NCBI RefSeq assembly: GCF_010389155.1
Contig: NC_057763.1
Coordinates: 38,980,645-39,044,644, forward strand
Origin: Erigeron canadensis
Lineage: Eukaryota > Streptophyta > Magnoliopsida > Asterales > Asteraceae
DNA length: 64,000 nt
Reading direction: 5' to 3'
Part shown: piece after piece, positions 35,272 through 46,411 of the stretch
Position numbering within the stretch: the first letter of the stretch is position 1
Layout: every line of letters begins with the position of its first letter
The notes under the pieces: generated by a model
What the model was told of the DNA's origin: nothing
Databases searched by the model: none
Seen by the model: the letters and a program-made list of their open reading frames with translations, nothing else
Program-made: the position numbers and the translations under genes

Positions 35272-37248
35272 TCACTTCTTCTGTTTCTTGATGCTGCTAC
35301 CAGTAGTCTTCTTCTCAATATGTTCAGGGATTGTGTCACTCATCACCTTTGGAGACGTGAAGCAGAAATCAGTCGCTGACACATGGCTTAACTCTGGATG
35401 TTCTTTGAGATACGTTATGATTCCTGGAGCTGCTCTTACCCTAGTGCCATCAGGGCAGATATACTGCACATCCATTTTAGAGTAGTCTCTTCGAAGAACA
35501 ATTACCCTCTGAAAACCTTTTGGGGTTTTCGGGATGTTCGGTTTATCCATGACCCATGTTCGAGAGGAATCGTATTCGATATCAGCAGGATCATCGCACA
35601 CAATTCCTTCAAGTTTCTTGCAAACAAAGGGATCTTCACTTTGCTTACTTCTGTACTCCTCAAATTCGTCTTCTGTTGGCAATGTCCTCCACTTGAAACA
35701 CTCATTACATTGCACAGCAAACGTATCAACAGAACTCTGAGGTGTTCTTGCTTTCTGCATAAAGTGGTCAATAATTACAACAAGAGTAAAAGACCAACAT
35801 AGATATATGAAAGATATCCATAGAAAGCTGAGACAGTAAATAATATCTAGAAAACTAAACAACTTTTAAAAGAGGGTACAATACAAAAGTAACACTTTCT
35901 CTACGGCGGTAGCTTAATCTGTTGGTGGTGTTTGACATAGAACTAAAGTGACACGGGTTTATGAAATGTAAAGACAGGAACAAAAAATAACCTCCATAGT
36001 CCAAAAGCTATCAGAAAACGGTAGTACCTACTGTTTCCCACCAAACTTATCTCTCTAGTCTCTACACATACACACATATATATACACATGTAGTTCTTTG
36101 TCAATCCTCTTAATGCTTACACCTTCCAAATTCCAATTGCATCAATAATATAGTCTGCAATTACATAAATCAAAGAAAAAAGGAATCGATCGATGTAGTT
36201 CAGTTGTGCACAACCTATAACATGTCTACATACTATCCATATATCCTCATGATCATACGCTACACTCAACACTTAAAGCTCTATCCAAGTATTCACAAGT
36301 CAAGATTATGCTTGAGAACCCTGCACCCACTCAGGTGCAGTCTTAATGATTAGACATGTATCGTCCCACACGTTATACTGGCTTCTGCTAGCGTTTGGTG
36401 GTTTTTACACAGCTTTCACACTTGTAGACCGACTTCAGACATTTGTAAAATTACAAAATTCAAGTGCTCAAATACGATAATAGCGTCTTACACATATGCA
36501 ACCGGCAACGAACAAATTAACTAGTTGATAACTTTACAATACTTCTTCATTTTCAGATGGCAAAACACTGACCATAACATAAAATTAAACATATAAATCA
36601 CAAAAATGTAACACATAAACGGTTAGAAACAGTTAAACGTAACACATGTTTTTTACCTAACCCCCATCCACCCAGCAAAAAACACATGACTCAAATGCCA
36701 ACACATGTGTTTTATCATTCATATCTCCACAAATACTAAATTCATTCCCAAAATACTAAATTATTAAAGTACATAAAATTGGATTTTCCTAAACATAGTC
36801 CTCAAGGCCACGGTTTATACGTTCAGACACGCGTAAAAGTATCGTACCCGAATCTTTATCTATCTTTTTTTTTAGCTGCTGTTATTTTCAACATACAACA
36901 TCTATGAACATATTAAAAATAGCCCTAATGAGATATATACATATATATATATAATATATAGTAAAATCCTAATAAAATAAATGTATTTCATTCACTAAAA
37001 GAATAGACATTCAAAGAAATTACAACAAATTAAAGAAAACTAAAACCTAGGTCGGATTCAGATACTTAAAAATAAAAATAAAAACAAAAACATGCACGAA
37101 ATATATATGTAATGTTGGTATAAAACCCTAAAAAGATTAATTGGGAACCCTAGAAGAAAAAAAAGTGAAATTTGAGAGAATAAACCTTGGCAGATGATTT
37201 GGGGCTTTTCTTCACTGCCGATGAGCCATTTGCAGTCTCTTTCTCCAT
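35272..37248 (-). CDS. CW zinc finger + methyl-CpG-binding-domain protein (MBD2/MBD4-like), 2 exons
   Basis: Nuclear chromatin protein of the plant MBD group that combines a CW-type zinc finger with an MBD fold (Arabidopsis MBD1/2/4/12). Exon 1 is 37186-37248 (21 residues, basic, starting MEKETANGSS). Exon 2 is 35272-35754. The 1431-bp intron is GT-AG and in phase. Total is 181 residues, close to Arabidopsis MBD4. The CW module spans about residues 32-80: VQCNECFKWRTLP with its Cys pair and Trp, then FVC and IVCDDP with the other Cys. The MBD lies about residues 90-150 (GFQRVIVLRRDYSKMDVQYICPDG is its core). A lysine-rich KKQKK ends the protein. In this family some members bind methyl-CpG and others do not, so I infer chromatin binding only. 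Convergent with PIEZO. Confidence 0.88.
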
Positions 37249-37259
37249 TGATTTTGGTT

Positions 37260-38300
37260 AGATTTAGGCTATGTTTGTGTGTATGAAGTGGGGTTGCACC
37301 TGCAGCTGCTAGACATAAATTTACATATAAAAATGTGTGTTATATATATAAATAAATATACATAAAGATACATAAAAAGACAAAACATATGAGATGTAAG
37401 TTTTGCTAAAATAATTATTAGCAAAAATTAACAAATTGGATAAGACATCAAATAAAAATAAAAATATAATAACAAATAAATCCTCTTAATAAATATTAAA
37501 TACTCTTAATAATTAGATGACATGGGTCATTCATTAATTTTGATAATTGTCATAAAACAATTATTAAGAGGATTATTAAGCCAACTTATTAAGAGGTTTT
37601 ATCATTTTTTAAAATATAAATGTTAGATTATGATAAATTGATATGGATAATAAATAAATATATGAAAATGATGTAGAATAATAAAAAATAATAATTAGTG
37701 CTTCTATAATGATAAAGTGCCATTAACATGCATAAATTAGTTATATTTTTACCATAAAATTAAGGGGTTAACTTTTAATATAAAACGTATAAAATATCGG
37801 TTTTATGCATGTTAATTATTAAAAAAAATTCATAATTATTTTATTTAAACTTGTTGTGCATGTTATATATATTGAAAGGAGACATTCTCACGTGATTATA
37901 TTTTTATAGTTTTATATCGTTGTTTTGTTATTTTACTTATTTTAAAGATATTTTTCCTATGATACAAATAATCAAATAAGAATAGTCTTAAAATGTGAAC
38001 ACGGTGTGAACACTTAAAAATTATATTTTGATGCATTAAAAGTCCATAAAACTAACATAGTGTATAACTAACTATCATTATTTAAGTGTTTAACAACACA
38101 TTGTTCTATCAAAATCGAAAAAAACAAGTTTTTTGTTTTGTGCATCCATGTTGGATGCATATTCATCAAAATGATGCATCCAACAAAAAACATGATTTTT
38201 TTTATTTTAACTGATCAATGTGTTATTAAACACATAAATAATGACAATTAGTTACCATATATATATATATATATATAGTATATAAGGGAAGGAAATATAA
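37260..38300. other. AT-rich intergenic DNA upstream of the MBD gene
   Basis: Includes the short leader and promoter of the MBD-like gene just above 37248, followed by AT-rich sequence with a TA microsatellite at 38258-38277. No gene seen. Confidence 0.4.
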
Positions 38301-38444
38301 GGCTGTTAGACATCTAAGTTGGGTGAAAAACCACTCACATACCTTTTTTTAAGCCATAAAAATCATGGGAGACAAACATTTATTCAAAATATTAAAATAT
38401 TGGTATGTGAGGGGTTTTTCACCCAAATTGGGTGCATAACAACC
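38301..38444. mobile_element. MITE with long terminal inverted repeats
   Basis: The left end GGCTGTTAGACATC pairs with the right end (reverse complement GGTTGTTATGCACC). A longer inner inverted repeat, TTGGGTGAAAAACC, is followed by CTCACATACC on the left and its complement on the right. The 144-bp element would fold into a long hairpin. Flanks do not show a clear duplication. Confidence 0.6.
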
Positions 38445-38465
38445 TCATACTCACTTTTCTCTCTC

Positions 38466-38492
38466 TATGTGTGTGTGTGTGTGTGTGTGTGT
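38466..38492. repeat. (TG)n microsatellite
   Basis: An uninterrupted TG dinucleotide run. Confidence 0.9.
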
Positions 38493-38706
38493 TTTAGGTA
38501 AAATAAAACAAGTATTAAAGTAAAACAAATAAAACAATATGTTTCTCTTCACTGAAAACCACCGTGCATCATGAAAATTATCGTGCATCAATTGATTCAT
38601 GAATTTCCGTGCATCAAATTAAACATAATTTAATGGTCAAGATCTTGTCCTATTTATTTTACTCTAATATTTGTTTTACATTACCTAACCCCTATATATA
38701 TCTATA

Positions 38707-39276
38707 TCTATATATATAGATTAAAACAGTAGTTAACCGAATGATTCTAGAGCATCTCTAATCTCAAGACTAAGCTAAAAAATTGCCACGTAACATTTTT
38801 CCTATGTGACATCTTCATACTTTTTTTTAACAATATTTATTATTATTTATATATCCCAAAGTATAATCAATAAATCCCGTACAATATATGCGTAAAAAAA
38901 AATATATTTATTCCATTATTTAGATTCAATTTTGTAATAATGCAAATATAACTCTTTCACTATATTAAAAAAAATATTGCCACGCACATTTATAACAGAA
39001 AATTTGATTTGCTCACCAAACATTATTTCTTTAAAGCATTATTTCTTTTCTTCCTATTTATCTTTAAAACATTTTGATAATTTGATATATTTATTATATT
39101 ATTTAACATTGTTTTGCTTATATTAATCGCATTGAACTAATCAAACAAAATATTAGTCATTTGTTCAACTGTCTTATTATTAAGATTAAGATGTGTGCTA
39201 CATAAGGGGTTTAAATTAACACTAATCAAATGATAACTTATAATAATTCGCAAATCGTACGAGGTAAAAGACCTAG
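38707..39276 (+). mobile_element. Non-autonomous Helitron, 570 bp
   Basis: Starts TCTATATATATAGATTAAAA after an A, and ends GGTAAAAGACCTAG before a T, i.e. inserted at A^T without a duplication, as Helitrons do. CGTACGAGG lies just before the 3' end. The 5' region (TTGCCACGTAACATTTTTCC, CATCTTCATAC) matches that of the element at 59433-60488. A TC six bases earlier (38701) is an alternative start. Confidence 0.65.
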
Positions 39277-39698
39277 TATATATATATATATATATAATTA
39301 TGATAAGATTGAAACATTCTTTTAACGACATGTGTCGCTTTATTCGACATGTAGTTTTTCTAGAAAAATTGTATGTAACACATTTAGACACAAATGAAGT
39401 TCTTGTCGAACGTTACACGGCCAATGCGTCAAACATTCGGTTTGTCTACATTCTTAATTAACAATGTTCATGATATACACATGTACTGCATATTGATATG
39501 CCGGTAATCACATGAGTTTTTCTTCTTTTCACCGACAAATATGCCAACTGTCATTACATTTATGAAACACGGGTATCAATTAAAATTTATTATCACATTT
39601 TAAAAATTACCTTTTTTCATGCGCTCTGTTTATATAAGATTCCAATATCAGTTGTTATCAATAGGTTTCTGGGATTGGGGTTTTCATAAAACGAAACT
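39277..39698. other. AT-rich intergenic DNA, no gene seen
   Basis: Nothing recognisable on either strand between the Helitron end and the possible exon at 39699. Confidence 0.35.
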
Positions 39699-41521
39699 AT
39701 GGCTTGGTCGCAAGCCCATAATAGTTTTCATTTAGCTCAATCCACTTTAATGGTAAGAGAAGTATCAGTCTTTAATAGGCGTGTGATATATTTTGTTAAC
39801 TTAAATATGTTGTGTTGTTGATTTTATGATTGATTTGTGATAAGATAGAATAATAAGAATCGTGTTTATAGATTGAACTTTTTATACATGATTTTATAAG
39901 ATCTGTTTAACTCGCAATAGATTTGTTTTGTTTCGTGACGGTTTTAATTATTAAGCTAAATTGTAATGTATAAATGATCGAAGATCTTTCTATATCGCTA
40001 ATTAAGGTACAAATGCAACACCATTGTTAATTGAATTTAAGGGTATGTTCTTGAGTTTTGTTTTAAAAGGAAAGAAAAAGATTGTAAAGGATTTTAAAAA
40101 TATTTAGGTTCTTAAGTTTTATTTAAGGGAAAAAGAGAAAAAAAGGGAAAAGATTTGGAAGGAGAATTCTATAGAATTTGTTAAAGATATTTTCTTCCCA
40201 CTTTTGGGATGATTTGGAAGGAAGGAAACTCCACCCCTTCTCTTCTTTCCGCTTCCTTTACATATAAAGTCGAGAACACATGCTAAGTTTCCAGTATGTG
40301 TAGGTAGTAGGTTAGTCATTTTGCTTTTTTTCACCATGATTTGTTTATCTAACTGTGGTCCAGATATACCTTATTTATCGTAAATCTAGCTGACACAAAC
40401 TTTTAATCGATAAATCGAATACCATAAAACCGTAGGCCTTTTGGTTATTTGAAAACATATGTTCCACTGATATGAAAAAGTGTTAAATTTCTTTTTTAAA
40501 GATGCTCGTGGATTTTAACACGAACCAACTAGATGTCTACAACTATACAATAGAATCATTTTCAAACAAATTGTTAAACTTTGGAATAAAAAATTGATAT
40601 CTTATTCATCTATTTTTTAAAAGATAGTTTAATCGCACATTCACACGTCCACATTAAATCCACACATCTATAATGAGCTTATTTGATATCACACTCACTC
40701 TTTGCAATTATCTGATAATCTTATTCAATGCCAATACTGCTATATATATAGCTTACAAACCAGAGACGCATATCAACTGAAACTAACGTGTACCTATAAA
40801 CCAGGACACGTTCTACCACTAACTAATAACTAAAGATTCGGAAGACTAAAAGACTTAATCAACAAGTGATAACTGACCAAAACCTAGTAGACATAACGTA
40901 AACTAAAACACGAGCCCATACATATGTAAACAAGCCCATGTAGACACAAAAACAAGCACGTGGGCTGAAGCCCATTATTTCACGAAACCCAAAAGCTAAA
41001 TAAACCCATTACAGAGCTTTCTTTTTGCTCTTTCTGAAAACTCTCTTTTCATGAGATACAATCGTCTATATTTTTAAGCAATCTTTTTAACTATATTATC
41101 ATTGTGTTTGAAATAAATATAAAAAACCGACGTGGGAGAAATTATTGATACTCCTAACTTATTCTCTTAATAAATTAGTGTTTAACATTATTCATTTATA
41201 TAATTAATGAAATCATTAAAATGATAGAAAATGATTATTTATCTTAACTAATCTTCCTAAAAAGCTTCTTATGATCATGACACATGAATGAAATTATGAT
41301 ATAGAATTGGATTAAAAATGAAGGCATCAGAAGTATTATAAGGAGATGAATTGAAAGGATTTATCATTATCTAAAATGACATATGGTTTTTTTTTATGTT
41401 TAGAATTAACTATCTTTTTCTTTTATTACAGGGTAAAAAGTCTAAAATATCGAAGAATTTGCACATGGTTCTAATGTTACAACTCCCAATTTCCGTCGCT
41501 ACTGGTTTTGATAATGATGAG
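39699..41521 (+). other. Possible two-exon gene relic of unknown function
   Basis: ATG at 39699 opens 18 codons (MAWSQAHNSFHLAQSTLM) ending at a good donor (39753, GTAAGA). A second segment at 41432-41521 follows a TC-rich tract and CAG, keeps the same phase (GKKSKISKNLHMVLML...), and ends at a GT. No further exon or domain is recognised. It could be a short real gene, a relic, or chance; a MITE lies in the putative intron. Confidence 0.22.
40041..40283. mobile_element. Tourist-like MITE (PIF/Harbinger), copy A
   Basis: Starts GGGTATGTTCTTGAGTTT, ends CGAGAACACATGC, and is flanked on both sides by TAA (40038-40040 and 40284-40286). The end motifs form an imperfect inverted repeat. Closely similar to the element at 61673-61925 over most of its length. 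Confidence 0.78.
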
Positions 41522-42500
41522 GTATCACCATTATAAAGCTATGTCAACCAATTTTCTAACGTATATTAATATGATCATAATTATGTTTATCAAAATGAGA
41601 TAATCCAAGACATTGCAAAATAATTTTATCTAGGATAAATAATTGCATATTCATAGAGCTTCTGGTATAACATCACACGCATTTAGGATACACGAGTATT
41701 TCTTTACATCACACATCTGTCACCCAATTTCCCTATTTATGATCACACACTGGTCATTAGATAACATCAATCTATATGAATTGCTTATTTTTCAGTTTAA
41801 CTTTTATATAGTAATAAGTAAATAACATAATTATAAACTTTCAATAGTCGCAATTACATTTTAACTTCAAAAATGTGGTAGGCAAAACTAGAAACTAAAC
41901 CCAATTATTATTTTTTTACCGTAGGTTTCATGTGCTAAAATTGGTTAAAAAATATATATCGAAACATTGTTAAATAACACATACACCAAGTGTAACCCTA
42001 TAAAAAAACAATCAAGTTTTATTTTTTAAACAATCAAGGTTTACTTCTTTTTAACCAGTGAAAACCCCTATAAAAAACGTTGGATGCCATTGATGGAAAG
42101 TATTTACTTGTGAGTATACTTAACTTTTTATTGCTATTTTATAAATCAAAAAGTTTATATTACATCCGTTTCATTTTATGAGTTTATTTAATTGTTTATT
42201 ATAGTATTGGTATTCACTCTATTTACAATCAATTTATGATAATCTATAAACCCTTATAAAGAGAATAAGGTTTAAGACTTTAAGTAACACACGTTCATTT
42301 CACACCATTTCTTTGTCTCCCTTTCTTTCATACTATCACTTTCCAGTGTGACAGTATTCATCATCACCGACACGCCGATCATCGCCTTCCGTATCCATCA
42401 TCACCACACTTAACTATCATTTTTTAAATGGTACCGTTGTAACGCGCGAACACTCATCATTGTATAATATAACTAGAACCCAATTAATAGTTAAACTCAT
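40287..42500. other. AT-rich intergenic DNA
   Basis: Apart from the possible exon at 41432-41521, no gene is supported. A decayed Helitron-like end (TAACGCGCGAACACTC near 42440) and a CATCACCGACACGCCG tract near 42362 suggest more rolling-circle debris. Confidence 0.35.
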
Positions 42501-42506
42501 GTCTAT

Positions 42507-42624
42507 CATAATATATATTAACTTATATCAACCCTTTCAACTTGAGTCCAAGGTTGTTATTAACTTCATAATATATATTAACTTATATCAACCCTTTCAA
42601 CTTGAGTCCAAGGTTGTTATTAAT
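42507..42624. repeat. 60-bp direct tandem duplication
   Basis: CATAATATATATTAACTTAT...GTTGTTATTAA is present twice with a 60-bp offset, nearly identical (42507-42566 and 42567-42624). Confidence 0.92.
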
Positions 42625-42738
42625 TTTTTCAAAAACTTGTAGTTTTCATGTTGAAAGTTCATTTTTAATAAAAATATAATTAATTTATATATATTAATGA
42701 CAATCAAAACATGATTTATTTTACTACGTAAGTATTAA

Positions 42739-42969
42739 TCTATACTTTTATACAATATAATAAAAGAAATAGCCTCCATGTTGAAAGTTACATGGGGAAA
42801 ATGTCTAAACTACCATCCTCATGAAAAAAACCCCCCTAAATCTAAAACATGGCAGCCATCAAAACTATTTTTTTCACACACACCGGCTCTCTTACATGAT
42901 TTCAGACACACCATTCTCAGACAAAGGTTGTACTATGATATCCGTTATAACGCACAGGTACCGTGCTAG
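42739..42969 (+). mobile_element. Small non-autonomous Helitron, 231 bp
   Basis: Begins TCTATACTTTTATACAATAT after an A. Ends with a hairpin-forming GCACAGGTACCGTGC followed by TAG (CTAG) before a T. There is no target duplication and no coding capacity. Same 3'-end type as the element at 63638-63896. Confidence 0.72.
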
Positions 42970-43667
42970 TCCTTTGACACGGGCATTAACTATCATGCAT
43001 TTAGTTTGTATAAAAATAATATTTATTAAATTAAATTAATGAATATTAAATGTGTTTTTTAATTATTTAGAAATAATTACTTCAATATTAAATGTCTGGT
43101 AATAGTTGTATTTTTTTTCATAAAATTCAACGGACTTTTGATTTGAACAGATACAGTTTTATGTACGTCAATAATACATCTCTTAAGGTTGTATTCATCA
43201 TTTTTTTTCCCCTCAATAATAAATGTCTTTAGCTTTAAATGTTAACTTACTTTACATTAATTTGTGATTAGTCAGGTAATATTACACGAACTAGAGAAAT
43301 ATCATCTAGTACACATTAGATTTAGAGAATTAAATTTCTTAGTATTGACCATCGAATGTATGGTCATCCAACTATTTTAATTTTTTGAAGCCATGTACCA
43401 AAAGTAATAAACAAATCATTAGATAACAGATACAACTAGAAATAAACACTCGCACGTTGCCGCGGAGCTTTTATAGTAACGTCGTGGACAATGATTCATT
43501 AAGCTTAAACACGTTACCGCATATTATATTACACACCTTGCGGCGAGACTCAAGTAGATTATCTTTTCAGATGACAATGTTTTGGTACAAATTTGATAAA
43601 GTCACCAACAAACATTTATTTGACATTGTAACAATAAAGCATTTTATTGATAGGCTAAAATGTAAAA

Positions 43668-43935
43668 GATAAAAACTTTAGGGGGTTAAAAGGTAAAGAC
43701 GTAAAAGTTGATGGGCTAAACTTTAAAAGGAAAAACTTTCGAGGTTAAAAAGTAAAGAAAAAATTTTAGGGAGTTAAAATGTAAAGTAGTAAAAGGTGAT
43801 GGGCTTAAATTTGGGGGTTAAAAAATAAAGAGAAAACTTTAGGGAGTTAAAATGTAAAATAGTAAAAGGTGATGGGCTTAAATGTAAAAGGTAAAATCTT
43901 TAGGGGGTTAAAAGGTAAAGAGTTCAAAGTTGCAT
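43668..43935. repeat. Degenerate minisatellite
   Basis: Repeated AACTTTAGGGGGTTAAAA, GGTAAAG and AAAGGTGATGGGC(T)TAAA blocks in variable order, with units of roughly 35-75 bp. It probably grew by unequal exchange or replication slippage. Confidence 0.8.
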
Positions 43936-44812
43936 GCATGTGTAGTTGTACCATGTGCATAGAAACTTGTAAAAAACCAGTTGGTTTTTAGTATATATAT
44001 AAATAAGAAGATAAAAAGTTAAAAACATGCATCACCTTTTATTAGGACATTTAAATTTAAAATCTGTAGAATTATTAATTTGCTTTAAAAACATATTTAG
44101 TCATTTACGAATTTGTTCCATAATTGTAATGTTTCTTAACATTACAAACCACATTTAGTCATTTAAGTTCGACTTTTTGAAATAATAAATTTTATGAGAT
44201 TTTTTCCTTGAATTTTAGTTTTAAGTTAGATTTTAGCCCGTATATATCTACGGAATATAAAAGTGATCATCTTTTGTTAATTTATGAATAAGAAGAATAA
44301 ATTAAAACTTTGTAAAAGGTTTTATCAATCATCTTTGTCTTAAAAATATCGAGTACTATGATGACTTAAATATCATTGATAGTATAAAATATTAAGTTCA
44401 GTGCTTTTGATTTTTAAATTGATCAAACTTTGCATTAAGTATAAGTTTTGCTGATATATGATTTATCATTTATGTATTTTATTCGTTAACTTGAGCATAT
44501 TAACGATTTGAATGCTTATAATGAAGCTATGAGTTATATTAAAATATACCATTAAAAATTAGCATAAAATTAAAAAGGCAAAGGTTAATGTTTTTTTGCC
44601 AAAATAACAACTTTGTGTAAAAAAATTGTGTGTATTTTAAAATTTGTAAATAATAAAAAAGGTAAAGTAGCATAAATTTAAAACTAATATATTTTTATTT
44701 ATTAAATATTTAGAGCATCAAGTTCACAAAATTTAAATAATATATACCTTTGTAAATCATGGTCGAACAGTTCTTTTTACCTTTGTAGATAATATAATAA
44801 TAAAATATGTTT
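43936..44812. other. AT-rich intergenic DNA, no gene seen
   Basis: No frame with a recognisable domain, and no clear element termini. Confidence 0.35.
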
Positions 44813-44992
44813 AAAAAAATAGCTTACCCATGTTTTGGATGAAGTCAATAAAAGGTTTGATATTGTATTTATCCATATATGTGTCCTCAACTTTTTTTAT
44901 TAAAAAAAATAGCTTACTCATGTTTTAAATGAAGTTAATGATAGGTTTGATATTGTATTTATCCACATATGTATTCTCGACTTTTTTTAAAT
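44813..44992. repeat. 90-bp direct tandem duplication, diverged
   Basis: AATAGCTTACYCATGTTTT...GGTTTGATATTGTATTTATCC...TCAACTTTTTTT occurs twice with a 90-bp offset. The two units differ at several positions, so the event is older than the 60-bp duplication at 42507. Confidence 0.85.
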
Positions 44993-45907
44993 AATCTATT
45001 ATATATTAACTAAATAAAGTTTTCTTAAATTTAAATGGTGACATTAGCAAAAATTAATTTGATGTAATTGAACGATTTGATTGGTTAATAAGTCATTAGG
45101 TAAGTTGTCTTTTAGTAATATATAAAGATAAAGATGTATACTAGACGAAACCAAAAATGTGAACATTAAATTTATTTTTTTTAAAAAATGTAATATAATG
45201 AGCTATATTATAATATAGTTAAAATATTATAACGTTACCTAATATTATAATATTATTATAAGAATTAAGTACTTTATATATACACGAAAAAAATAATAAA
45301 ACAAATTATATGTAACAAAGTTATATATTTTTAGTGAAAATTTTGCATACTCATTTATTAAATAATGTTTACTTTTACCCACAATCACCGATTTAATTCA
45401 AAAGTTATATAACATGACGTTTATACTCAAATTTGTATCAATTCAACTTTAAAATGTTAAATTTTAAAATATTTAGTATTATTAGTAAAAACATACTTAA
45501 GAAAAAATAATCTCCATTACAATTAAAACCAAACTTAAAATAATAAGTTAACTAAAGCCTATGCTATATTATTGATAACCCCATTATCTTTTCAATAAGC
45601 ATAAAAACTTTTTTTTTTTTTCATATATGTCTACTAAAGCATCTCCAATGGTGTAAAATGAAAATCTTATTTTGCGGAAAAAAGTCTTAACTTTGGCCAA
45701 AAGCTTTTTCTTATATGTATAGAAATTTAATTAAAAAAAGTCCTTTAAACAAGATTTTTCATTAGAGTGACAACTTTTTAACAGGTTAAAGTTAATGGAA
45801 TAATGAGTTAAAGTTTTTAATGACTTAATGTCGTTGTGGATGTTCTAACTATAAATGCTTAAACACATAACAAACATATTGAAAAACAAAATAGATGCAA
45901 ATACAAC

Positions 45908-46394
45908 CAGGGGCGGAGTCAGGATTCTAGATTAAGGGGGGTTGGAAAACTATAATACATATCGTAAATAAAAACGATTCAAAAATGGGTCGTACGTGAT
46001 ACGTGGGACTAAAGCCCCGATCATTATTTGAAAAAACATACTTTACCATATGAATGTAGTAATTTCATATTTAGACAATGAAATGGAAGGGGAAAAAAAC
46101 GTAATATGTGGAAGTAAAGCCTCGATTCAAAAAAATTACTTACAATTTTCTCATGTTATTACATTGAATATATGAAAAAAATATACTTTATCAAACAATT
46201 AATGATGTCAAAGGGAAGTCTCGTTTTCTGTTGCCATTTACTACTCTCATTTTAGTCGTGTATGAATTATATTGGCAGGGGCTAATTGATTATTTTGTTT
46301 CAAATATAAGATTATACATTATCATGTATCAAACAAATTGGGTTTCATGGAGGGGGCTTGGCACCCGCCAGTCACCCCCCTCCCTCCGTCACTT
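45908..46394. mobile_element. Probable non-autonomous hAT-like element
   Basis: The left end CAGGGGCGGAGTCAGGA and the reverse complement of the right end AAGTGACGGAG agree at about 8 of 11 positions. Flanking AATACAAC and AATGCAAT match at 6 of 8. The interior has no transposase. The LINE body starts within about 20 bp of its right end. Confidence 0.45.
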
Positions 46395-46411
46395 AATGCA
46401 ATCATTAATGA

